DNA of 7,844 bases from Congregibacter sp. (GTDB lineage: Bacteria > Pseudomonadota > Gammaproteobacteria > Pseudomonadales > Halieaceae), in the NCBI GenBank assembly GCA_013911345.1, contig JACETJ010000053.1, positions 1 to 7,844 of the forward strand, read 5' to 3'. Under the pieces are notes generated by a model. That model did not search any database. It was not told the origin of the DNA and worked only from the letters and a program-made list of their open reading frames with translations. This document shows positions 1 to 5,957 of the stretch, piece by piece; positions within the stretch are counted from its first letter, which is position 1; the number at the start of each line of letters is the position of its first letter. Position numbers and translations under genes: made by a program.

Positions 1-673
1 CTTGTTCGGCAAACATTGTCGCGTTGGACCAGTCTTGTGCTCCATCGATCACCTGCTTACTGACAGATACAGCCAATGGCCCGTTGTTGGCGATTTTCCT
101 GGCCAAGACTGTCGCTTCCTCGAGCGCAGTGCCCGAGGGAACAACCCGGTTGATCAAGCCCAATTCGTAGGCGCGGCTGGACGTAAAGAAGTCTCCGGTA
201 AGAGCGAGTTCCTTTGCGATCCGGGGTGACACCTGTTTGGGGAGTTTGACCAGACCGCCTGCGCCCGCGACCAGTCCGCGTTTGGTTTCTGGGATGCCGA
301 AGGTGGCATCTTCAGCGGCGACAATCAGATCGCTACTGATCGCAATTTCGAAGCCTCCCGCCAACGCGTAGCCCTCTACTGCCGCGATCAGGGGTTTAGA
401 GAGCGTATGCTCACAGAGGCCTGCAAAGCCGCGACCTTCGATCACTGGCGTCTCACCGCTGACAAATGCTTTGAGATCCATACCAGAGCAAAAAGTCCCC
501 TCCGCACCCGTGATGATGGCGACGCGCAGCGCCGAATCGCTCTCTAACTTGTCGAGGGCGTTTGAGACCCCTTCTGCGACCGCCTTGTTAACCGCGTTTT
601 TTGCTTGCGGGCGGTTAAGAGTGATGGTGATGATCCCGTCGGCTTCGCTAACGATCACTGCTTGGTCAGTCAT
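1..673 (-). CDS. Enoyl-CoA hydratase/isomerase (crotonase family), C-terminus cut by window edge
   Basis: The gene reads from an ATG at 673 down to the window edge with no stop, giving 224 residues; crotonases usually have about 255-260, so roughly 30 C-terminal residues are missing. It should hydrate a trans-2-enoyl-CoA to a 3-hydroxyacyl-CoA in the cytoplasm. The fold signature is clear: RPQAKNAV at 21-28, the oxyanion-hole loop FCSGMDL at 61-67, GYALAGGFE at 101-109 and GIPETKRGL at 126-134. E109 and E129 fall where the two catalytic glutamates of rat mitochondrial hydratase (Glu144 and Glu164) are expected, so hydratase chemistry is intact. The start is supported by GGAG (681-684) seven bases upstream. 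It lies 37 bases after the amidohydrolase and is probably co-transcribed with it. It differs clearly from the other canonical hydratase in this cluster, so a different acyl-CoA substrate is likely. Which substrate cannot be read from the sequence. Confidence 0.93.
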   Translation of the reverse strand, partial: MTDQAVIVSEADGIITITLNRPQAKNAVNKAVAEGVSNALDKLESDSALRVAIITGAEGTFCSGMDLKAFVSGETPVIEGRGFAGLCEHTLSKPLIAAVEGYALAGGFEIAISSDLIVAAEDATFGIPETKRGLVAGAGGLVKLPKQVSPRIAKELALTGDFFTSSRAYELGLINRVVPSGTALEEATVLARKIANNGPLAVSVSKQVIDGAQDWSNATMFAEQ

Positions 674-710
674 TCAATGTCTCCACGTTGTGTTGCCCTT
701 GCGCTGGCGC

Positions 711-2030
711 TCAGTCCGCGGCTGCGCCTTCTCCGGCAAACAGTTTTTGTACTTCACCGGAGGTCATTCGTCCTGACCGGTCGCTCACTTTCGCGGATTT
801 CCCGCCTCCCGACTTCTCACGCGTATCTACGCCGGCCTGTTTCGCCTTCTCGCGCAACGCGCCCACCGTGCAATTTTCTCGGCCGAGCAGGGCGATCGGG
901 TCAAAGTTGAAATATTTGATCGCGTTGAGGTGTGTGACTTTGTTGATCTCTTCGTCGCTCAGGCCGACGTTCTCCAATTGACGGAAGGTATTCTCAGGCG
1001 TTACCGGCCAGGTGCTGTCCGAGTGTGGGTAGTCACACTCGAATAGAATGTTGTCAATACCCACCAGGTCACGATTGCGCAGGCCACTTTCGTCCTCGAT
1101 GAAGCAGGTCAGGAAATGCTCCTGAAAGACTTCCCGGGGTCGCTTGCCGCCAAAATTAGACTTGGTCCACGAGCCGTGGTGATCGAAGGTGAACTCTGCC
1201 CGCTCAAGAAAGTAGGGGACCCAGCCGACACCGCCCTCCGTCAGCGATATCCTCAGGTTGTCGTACTTGAGCAGGAATTCCCCATACAGCCAGTCTGCGG
1301 CGCTGTTGGCGATGGACATTGGAAAGGCTGCTATCCAGGCATCAATGGGTGTTTCGGGCGAAGAGTGTGGAGGTGCAGCCCCGGTACCGATGTGGCAGTT
1401 AATCACTACGTCGTTTTCAGCGCAGACTTCCCACAACTTGTCCCAATGCGCGGTATGAATACCTGGGAATCCATGGAAGGTGGGGTTGTCCGGGAAGGTG
1501 ATGGCCCTGCAGCCCTTGGCCACTACCCGTTTGACCTCGGCAACCATCAGATCGCTGTCCCAGATGGGCAGCATGGCCATGGGGATAATGCGGCCAGGGT
1601 GCGCCGCCGCCCACTCGTCGATATGCCAGTCGTTATACGCCTCGATTACACGTTTAGCGGCCTGCTTGTCTTTCGACTGGTGAAAGAGGTTGCCTGCGAA
1701 GGTCGGGAAGGTAGGAAAGCAAATGGAGGAGAGAATGCCGTTGGCATCCATATCGCCAATGCGCGCATCAATTGAGTACACACCCTCGCGCATGTCTTCG
1801 TAGCGCAGAGGCTCCATGCCGTACTCTTCCTTGGGGCGACCCACCACTGCGTTCAGGCCCATGTTGCCAATCTTGTGGCCCTCGTAGAGCCAGAAGTTGG
1901 TGCCATTCTCCTCGATCAGGCGGGGTGCAATGGTATCCAGTTCAGCCTGAGTCATATGGTTGTCGAACATGCCCGGCGGTTCGACCACGTGGTCATCCAC
2001 GCTGATCAGTATCAGGTCTTCAACGTTCAC
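711..2030 (-). CDS. Amidohydrolase-family metal-dependent hydrolase/decarboxylase (Amidohydro_2 type)
   Basis: This 439-residue protein has the layout of the Amidohydro_2 (ACMSD, gamma-resorcylate and 2,3-dihydroxybenzoate decarboxylase) TIM-barrel family. The first strand carries SVDDHVVEP (10-18) where metal ligands are expected. H213 in INCHIGTG ends a middle strand, E265 lies in SLTEGG, and D333 and H336 in FECDYPHSD supply the usual C-terminal Asp and His. The family uses a divalent metal to hydrolyse, hydrate or decarboxylate cyclic substrates in the cytoplasm. I cannot tell which reaction applies. After about residue 385 a polar, Lys/Gly/Ser-rich tail of roughly 55 residues extends beyond the barrel. 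Translation starts at a GTG, supported by AGGAG six bases upstream. It is the first gene after the longest gap in the window, which holds a possible promoter. The downstream enoyl-CoA hydratase is 37 bases away, so the two are probably co-transcribed. Confidence 0.85.
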   Translation of the reverse strand: MNVEDLILISVDDHVVEPPGMFDNHMTQAELDTIAPRLIEENGTNFWLYEGHKIGNMGLNAVVGRPKEEYGMEPLRYEDMREGVYSIDARIGDMDANGILSSICFPTFPTFAGNLFHQSKDKQAAKRVIEAYNDWHIDEWAAAHPGRIIPMAMLPIWDSDLMVAEVKRVVAKGCRAITFPDNPTFHGFPGIHTAHWDKLWEVCAENDVVINCHIGTGAAPPHSSPETPIDAWIAAFPMSIANSAADWLYGEFLLKYDNLRISLTEGGVGWVPYFLERAEFTFDHHGSWTKSNFGGKRPREVFQEHFLTCFIEDESGLRNRDLVGIDNILFECDYPHSDSTWPVTPENTFRQLENVGLSDEEINKVTHLNAIKYFNFDPIALLGRENCTVGALREKAKQAGVDTREKSGGGKSAKVSDRSGRMTSGEVQKLFAGEGAAAD

Positions 2031-2036
2031 GGTGTG

Positions 2037-2041
2037 CTCCT
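2037..2041 (-). promoter_or_regulatory. Ribosome binding site supporting a GTG start
   Basis: AGGAG on the minus strand lies six bases before the GTG at 2030. There is no in-frame ATG close by, so this site is what fixes the amidohydrolase start. The predicted protein then begins only nine residues before the conserved SVDDHVVEP strand, as expected for the family. Confidence 0.7.
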
Positions 2042-2049
2042 GTGGTGTC

Positions 2050-2061
2050 GAGTCGAGTGCG
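2050..2061. repeat. 12-base direct repeat, copy 1 (partner at 2754-2765)
   Basis: GAGTCGAGTGCG is identical to 2754-2765. Allowing one inserted G, the match extends through the next three bases (ATT). This copy lies 20 bases before the amidohydrolase GTG. The partner lies before the SnoaL-like gene, so the two copies bracket that gene. By a simple random model one or two 12-base matches are expected somewhere in a window this size, so only the placement in two gene leaders makes it notable. Confidence 0.4.
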
Positions 2062-2067
2062 GATTAA

Positions 2068-2096
2068 ACTTTACATAACTGTATAAATAAAACCAA
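2068..2096 (-). promoter_or_regulatory. Possible sigma70-like promoter with overlapping imperfect palindrome, upstream of the amidohydrolase
   Basis: The stretch 2061-2100 is the most AT-rich block noticed in the window. On the minus strand TTGGTT (2091-2096) and TAAAGT (2068-2073) are 17 bases apart and would give a leader of about 30 bases before the GTG at 2030. The matches to consensus are 3/6 and 4/6, so this is weak by sequence alone. The imperfect palindrome TTTATACAGTTATGTAAA (2070-2087, six of nine pairs) overlaps the -10 element and could be an operator. The location, composition and spacing make a promoter plausible, but it is not proven. Confidence 0.3.
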
Positions 2097-2110
2097 CCTT
2101 AATCGACGGG

Positions 2111-2212
2111 TCAGAGTACCCCCCGGGCCTTGGCGAAGAGCGTGTCGCGGGTCGACTGATTCAGGGCGATATCATTAACCTGTAACTCGCGATCTAGCCG
2201 TTTCCATGACGC
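2111..2212 (-). other. Coding-like stretch without a start codon (possible gene remnant)
   Basis: In the +1 frame relative to the SnoaL-like gene, 33 sense codons run from just after a TGA (2213-2215) to a TGA at 2111-2113. The last 20 codons have G or C in the third position in 17 cases, and they encode a polar C-terminus-like peptide ending in DTLFAKARGVL. No ATG or GTG opens the frame, so it is not a gene by itself. Its first part overlaps the end of the SnoaL-like gene (from 2175). It could be the vestige of a lost gene, or the former tail of the SnoaL-like gene after a frameshift, or chance. I do not recognise the peptide. Confidence 0.2.
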
Positions 2213-2681
2213 TCATGTTTCCCTCGCTGGCGGTCACGCCCATATGGACTGCATGAAATAACCAGTTGCCGTCTGGCTGGCGCGTCAATCGACCCTCCCA
2301 GAACATTTGCATGTTGCAGTGAATACTGTCCGGTGCAGACAGCTGATCGGCCTGGGTGTTATCACTCGGGTTAATGTAGTGGCAGGCGTACATTCTGGTC
2401 TCGATGTGTGCCTGACCTCCATCAACGCTAATCAGTTGATTGGTATTCAGGTGAGCGGTTCCGTCGAAGCCCGGCAGGAACTTACCGGGCGCCAGCTCGA
2501 TGTACTCCTGAGGAGATATGGTGCGATCGATATCCAGCATTTCAGCTGTGAGGTGAAAGGGATCCGTCAGTACAGAGGTAACCAGGTCCCAGTCGCACGT
2601 GTCCAGCCCTTTCGCGTATCGATAAAGCTGGTCTGAGATTAATGCCCTGTCACTGAGGTTCTGAAGGGTGAGCTGCTGCAT
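2175..2681 (-). CDS. SnoaL-like / NTF2-like family protein
   Basis: This 168-residue cytoplasmic protein belongs to the SnoaL-like branch of the NTF2-like cone fold, whose members act as small isomerases, dehydratases or cyclases, or as subunits without known activity. The N-terminal helix and YAKGLDTCDWDLVTSVLTD (22-40) match the family's usual Tyr-Ala...Leu-Asp...Asp-Trp start. The segment 71-102, with FDGTAHLNTNQ, DGG and MYACHY, matches the family core strands. H77 and D30 are pocket-residue candidates. An ATG at 2708 would add nine residues but lacks a ribosome binding site. I use 2681 because AGGAG (2690-2694) lies eight bases upstream and the protein then begins just before the first helix. 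It is separated by 99 bases from the dehydratase gene and by 144 from the amidohydrolase gene. Similar proteins often accompany aromatic and steroid catabolic genes, which fits the context, but the substrate is unknown. The C-terminus may have been altered by a frameshift (see 2111-2212). Confidence 0.85.
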   Translation of the reverse strand: MQQLTLQNLSDRALISDQLYRYAKGLDTCDWDLVTSVLTDPFHLTAEMLDIDRTISPQEYIELAPGKFLPGFDGTAHLNTNQLISVDGGQAHIETRMYACHYINPSDNTQADQLSAPDSIHCNMQMFWEGRLTRQPDGNWLFHAVHMGVTASEGNMSVMETARSRVTG

Positions 2682-2689
2682 GATCGGTT

Positions 2690-2694
2690 CTCCT
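2690..2694 (-). promoter_or_regulatory. Ribosome binding site that decides the SnoaL-like start
   Basis: AGGAG on the minus strand, eight bases before the ATG at 2681. The longer candidate ATG at 2708 has no comparable site upstream, so the shorter protein is preferred. Confidence 0.7.
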
Positions 2695-2753
2695 ATATTG
2701 CGAGGCATCGACTCTGATGATGGATCTTGCTTCGGTCCTGCATAGATGAACGG

Positions 2754-2765
2754 GAGTCGAGTGCG
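2754..2765. repeat. 12-base direct repeat, copy 2 (partner at 2050-2061)
   Basis: GAGTCGAGTGCG is identical to the copy before the amidohydrolase. It lies 73 bases upstream of the SnoaL-like start, just after the dehydratase stop. The same bases also form one arm (GAGTCGA, 2754-2760) of a 7-base inverted repeat with TCGACTC at 2708-2714. The 39-base loop is too long for a convincing terminator. Confidence 0.4.
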
Positions 2766-2780
2766 ATTGCCCGTGACGCA

Positions 2781-3632
2781 CTAGGACCCTATGGTTGCTT
2801 CCGCTCTCATGCAGCAATAGCCCTCATGGTCCTCGGACCATAGAAGCAGTTGATTACCGCTGCGTCTCCCACAGAGCTTGATGGGGTGGCTGTCGAATGT
2901 TGGTCTCACCGCGCGAAACGAGAACGTCTCAATTCGTGCGTTGGGCAGGTTTTCATAGGCCAGGTTCAGGAGCAGGGTGGCCAGCAGGGGCCCATGGACT
3001 ACGAGCGCCGGGTACAGCTCTTCATTCACTGCGTATTCCCGGTCGTAGTGAATGCGGTGAGCGTTGTAGGTGAGCGCCGAGAAGCGAAACAGCAAGATGG
3101 GATCAGGCGTTATCTTGCGGGTGAATTGCGGTTCGCTATCTATGATATTTCCTGCGGGTAGCGCGGTCCTCTCCTGAGGCGCCTCGCGATAAACCAGGTT
3201 TTGCTCCTCGGTAATACACAGTTCGTCAGCCTGGTTGAATTCGTGCCTTAGGCTGACAAAAACCAGCTTGCCGCTGCGGCCGTCTTTAGATTCGACCGAA
3301 GTGATGACCGACACCTTTTCGGCAGCGAGCCCGAGGATTAGCGGTTTCGTGACCTCTAGCTTACCTGCCGCCCACATGCGTCGCGGCAGCGCAACGGGAG
3401 GCAGAAAACCGCCTTTGAGAGGGTGCCCATCCTCGCCGGTACCGTCCCGGCGGACCGGCTCTAAAAAGTATAACCAGTGCCAGGGCAGGGGGAGTGGGTC
3501 ACCTGTGTTGGGCGTCGCAGTCGCGCCAATGGCGCCTGCGAGCGCTTCGGTCTGAAAGAGAGGGAGCTCGCTGTGGGTGGTGTGCGACTTTCCCACCCAG
3601 TTCTGCAGGGTGGCTACTTTCCCGTCACTCAT
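2781..3632 (-). CDS. FAS1/HTD2-like hot-dog-fold acyl-CoA dehydratase (MaoC-related)
   Basis: This 283-residue protein resembles the HTD2 / mesaconyl-C4-CoA hydratase group of double hot-dog dehydratases, which add water to or remove it from acyl-CoA or acyl-ACP thioesters. The N-terminal half (about 1-150) has the FAS1-like dehydratase pattern: PLPLPWHWLYFLEP at 46-59, then PLKGGFLPP at 71-79 and the RRMWAAG turn at 84-90. The C-terminal half carries the hydratase-2 motif ALTYNAHRIHYD (186-197), with H192, H195 and D197, followed by VVHGPLLA (211-218). The ATG at 3632 overlaps the preceding crotonase stop by eight bases (ATGAGTGA), a classic coupling arrangement. A GTG at 3644 would add four residues, and neither start has a strong ribosome site. 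It is not homologous to the crotonases in the operon, so it probably handles another intermediate, for example a branched or dicarboxylic enoyl-CoA. The stop is TAG at 2781-2783. Confidence 0.85.
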   Translation of the reverse strand: MSDGKVATLQNWVGKSHTTHSELPLFQTEALAGAIGATATPNTGDPLPLPWHWLYFLEPVRRDGTGEDGHPLKGGFLPPVALPRRMWAAGKLEVTKPLILGLAAEKVSVITSVESKDGRSGKLVFVSLRHEFNQADELCITEEQNLVYREAPQERTALPAGNIIDSEPQFTRKITPDPILLFRFSALTYNAHRIHYDREYAVNEELYPALVVHGPLLATLLLNLAYENLPNARIETFSFRAVRPTFDSHPIKLCGRRSGNQLLLWSEDHEGYCCMRAEATIGS

Positions 3633-4416
3633 CGGATGAACCACTGAAAAAGTCGGGGGCTCTTTTTTGTTGGAGTGCGCTCAGGCCCTCCTTAAATTCC
3701 TCGCTGAGAAAGCAGGCGGTCTGGTCGTCTTCTTCTGCTGCCAAAGCGGCATCGATGTTTTGTGTCGAGCGCCTCATCGCTTCTTTGAACTGCCGCAAGG
3801 CCAGTCGTGGGAGGCGGGAAAATTCCAGCGCCTTATCCGTGGCCACATCCATCACGGAGTCGTCTGCTACGACTTGCTCCACCAAGCCCAGATCGAGCAA
3901 TTCCCTACCCTTGAGAGAGGCGCAATCCAGAACGAGCCGTTTGGCGGTGCCCCATCCTGCTTTGCGGATCAGTGACTGGGTAGAGCCCCAGTCGGGTACC
4001 AGCCCCAGCTGAAGGAAAGGAAAACTCATACGAGTGTTCTCGCCAGCCACAATATGGTCGGCAACAAGAGCCAAGCCTGCGCCTGCACCGATGGCAAATT
4101 TCTCCATCGCGACGACAATAGGAATGTTGGCATGCCAGAGTAGCTTGATGAGGTGGTGACCGCTCTGCATACGGGTACGCGCTGCCTGCTCGGTCATCTC
4201 GCGCATGCTGGCCAGATCGCCGCCGGCGCAAAAGATGCCGTTGGTGCCACACAGTAGCAGGGCGCGGACGTCGGTGTCGTTTAATCCGGTGGTAATGGCG
4301 TCGATGAGCGCGACACGCGTTTTTTCGTCGATGGCGTTTTTCGCCTCAGGACGATTGATGGCCACTTGAAGTACGTGTGGTGCGGGGTGGCTGAGAACAA
4401 CAGAAGTTTCACTCAT
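3625..4416 (-). CDS. Crotonase-family protein, probable enoyl-CoA isomerase (hydratase glutamates absent)
   Basis: A 263-residue crotonase-fold protein of normal family length. It keeps the CoA-binding start NRPEAKNAID (21-30), the oxyanion-hole loop FCAGGDL (62-68) and the second loop IGAGAG (109-114). The catalytic residues differ from a hydratase. G114 replaces the first glutamate and F134 (SFPFLQLGL) replaces the second. Instead there is D142 in GLVPDWGSTQ. An aspartate in this loop is the catalytic residue of PaaG-type isomerases, and nearby aspartates serve other crotonases such as 4-chlorobenzoyl-CoA dehalogenase. I therefore infer double-bond or ring isomerisation rather than hydration. 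The start is one base after the dehydrogenase stop (TGACATG) and the end overlaps the dehydratase start by eight bases, so translation of the three is probably coupled. The C-terminal sequence ALQQKRAPDF is a normal crotonase end. The exact reaction is uncertain. Confidence 0.9.
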   Translation of the reverse strand: MSETSVVLSHPAPHVLQVAINRPEAKNAIDEKTRVALIDAITTGLNDTDVRALLLCGTNGIFCAGGDLASMREMTEQAARTRMQSGHHLIKLLWHANIPIVVAMEKFAIGAGAGLALVADHIVAGENTRMSFPFLQLGLVPDWGSTQSLIRKAGWGTAKRLVLDCASLKGRELLDLGLVEQVVADDSVMDVATDKALEFSRLPRLALRQFKEAMRRSTQNIDAALAAEEDDQTACFLSEEFKEGLSALQQKRAPDFFSGSSDE

Positions 4417-4417
4417 G

Positions 4418-5944
4418 TCAGTGTCTACTCGCCTCGGGGGTTAGCAGTGACTCGCCCAACAAAGCGCGCCGGCGCAACCACTGGCTGGGACGGTAGCGGG
4501 GGTCTCCCGTCACGCGCTGCATGCCTTCCAATATGGCCATCACTTTTTCGGGGCCGATGCTATCTCCAAGGGCCAGCGGACCTTGGGGATATCCAAGACC
4601 AATCCGCACGGCGTCATCGATGTCGTCTGGAGACGCGATACCTCGCTGCGCGATATTGGTCCCGATATTCACAATCGTCGCCAAAATACGTTGGACGACG
4701 AAACCGGGACTATCGTTGATCACGGTGACCGGCGCGCCATCATCTGAGAGTAAAGCCAGCGCGTCGTCTCTCGCCTGAATACGGGTGATCGGGCTCAGCA
4801 TGAGCGTGCGCCGCTGATCCAGTGCCGGCAGCGGGTCTAGTGCTACGCACTGCCGAGCGTCCAGCTTTAGGTCTGCGCAGGCCTGGGATACGTCGATCCC
4901 CCAAGGCTGTATCAATAACAGGGTGGCGTTATCTGCAGTCTGCTCCACTGCGGCGCCAGCCTGCGTCACCCTCTCAATGAGCTCGTCGTAATGGTCGGCG
5001 GTCGGATCGATCCACACTCTGCTGTTCGCAGTAAGGGGCGGAAAGCTCTTCTTTTTTTGGTCGCCTGATGTTTGCGCGTCAGGTCCGTATTGGTACCAGC
5101 CTTCGCTCGTCTTGCGACCAAAAAGCCCGGCGGCGACCCTCGGGGGAATGAGGGAAGAGGGCCGAAAACGAGGTTCCTGTTGAAACTGGTCATAGATCGA
5201 TTGCATCACCTTGGAGGAGACGTCCAAACCCGTGAGGTCCAGCAACTCAAAGGGGCCCATCCGAAACCCTGCCGCTTCACGCATGAGTGTGTCGATCTGA
5301 TCGTGACTGGCAACTTGGTCTTCGAGAATACGCAATCCTTCTGTGTATAGTCCGCGACCCGCATGATTGACCAGAAAACCGGGTTGGTCCTGAGCCACTA
5401 CCGCACGATGTGTCGTGGTGTCGATCAAGGTCCTTAAGTGTTCCAAGGTGGCATCTGCAGTTCTTACAGCAGAGATGACTTCCACCACGCGCATGGCGGG
5501 CACCGGGTTGAAAAAGTGGAGGCCAGCGACCCGTTCAGGATGTTTACACTTCGCAGCAATGTCGGTGACCAGTAGCGATGACGTGTTGCTGGCGAGGATG
5601 GCGGAAGCAGAGACGACCTTCTCCAGCTGAGCGAACAGGCTTTGCTTTACCTCAAGATCCTCCAGTACGGCCTCAACCACGACGTTGCAGTCGGCGATAT
5701 CGCCCAGCGCCGCACAGGGCACCAAGTTGGCAATGGCCTGATCCACCTCTGACTGACTCATACGGCCCTTGTCGACTTTGCTGTGCAACATGTCGCTGAC
5801 AAAGGCGTGAGCGGCGGTCACTGCGGCTTCCGATGTATCAAAAAACTTTACCGTGTGTCCGGATTGAGCGAATAGTTGAATGATGCCCCGGCCCATGGCG
5901 CCCGCGCCGATGACGGCAACAATCTGTTTTGCGTCGTGCTCCAT
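4418..5944 (-). CDS. 3-hydroxyacyl-CoA dehydrogenase, long form with second C-terminal domain (PaaH-like)
   Basis: This 508-residue NAD-dependent enzyme oxidises an L-3-hydroxyacyl-CoA to the 3-ketoacyl-CoA in the cytoplasm. Residues 9-190 form the Rossmann domain, with GAGAMG (13-18) and D36, which favours NAD over NADP. Catalytic candidates are S122 (SNTSSL), H143 (GLHFFNP), E155 and N193 (PGFLVN). The first helical C-domain runs to about 287 and ends with FGRKTSEGWYQYG. Residues about 300-400 look like a degenerate second Rossmann fold, and 405-490 repeat the C-domain (PGFVVQ at 413-418, YPQGPLALGD at 452-461). Q418 replaces the catalytic Asn in this copy, so it is probably structural. This architecture is typical of PaaH-like enzymes of about 500 residues. 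AGGA lies six bases before the ATG. The gene begins 13 bases after the hydratase and ends one base before the next crotonase. It acts between these hydratases and the thiolase. Confidence 0.95.
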   Translation of the reverse strand: MEHDAKQIVAVIGAGAMGRGIIQLFAQSGHTVKFFDTSEAAVTAAHAFVSDMLHSKVDKGRMSQSEVDQAIANLVPCAALGDIADCNVVVEAVLEDLEVKQSLFAQLEKVVSASAILASNTSSLLVTDIAAKCKHPERVAGLHFFNPVPAMRVVEVISAVRTADATLEHLRTLIDTTTHRAVVAQDQPGFLVNHAGRGLYTEGLRILEDQVASHDQIDTLMREAAGFRMGPFELLDLTGLDVSSKVMQSIYDQFQQEPRFRPSSLIPPRVAAGLFGRKTSEGWYQYGPDAQTSGDQKKKSFPPLTANSRVWIDPTADHYDELIERVTQAGAAVEQTADNATLLLIQPWGIDVSQACADLKLDARQCVALDPLPALDQRRTLMLSPITRIQARDDALALLSDDGAPVTVINDSPGFVVQRILATIVNIGTNIAQRGIASPDDIDDAVRIGLGYPQGPLALGDSIGPEKVMAILEGMQRVTGDPRYRPSQWLRRRALLGESLLTPEASRH

Positions 5945-5957
5945 ATTGGGTCCTGCA

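Noticed and set aside
1116..1775. Long open frame of 219 codons on the plus strand
   Set aside because: It lies wholly opposite the amidohydrolase gene, has no recognisable domain, and is the usual antisense shadow of a GC-rich coding region.
2693..2743. Possible 16-residue leader peptide before the SnoaL-like gene, with its TAG touching the ribosome site
   Set aside because: There is no ribosome binding site for its ATG, no run of regulatory codons and no attenuator-like hairpins. It is most likely chance.
2708..2760. Inverted repeat TCGACTC/GAGTCGA as a terminator or attenuator
   Set aside because: The 7-base arms are separated by 39 bases and no T-tract follows on the minus strand.
3494..4012. 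Open frame of 172 codons on the plus strand
   Set aside because: It is antisense across two well-supported overlapping genes (crotonase and dehydratase), and its sequence has no protein-family character.
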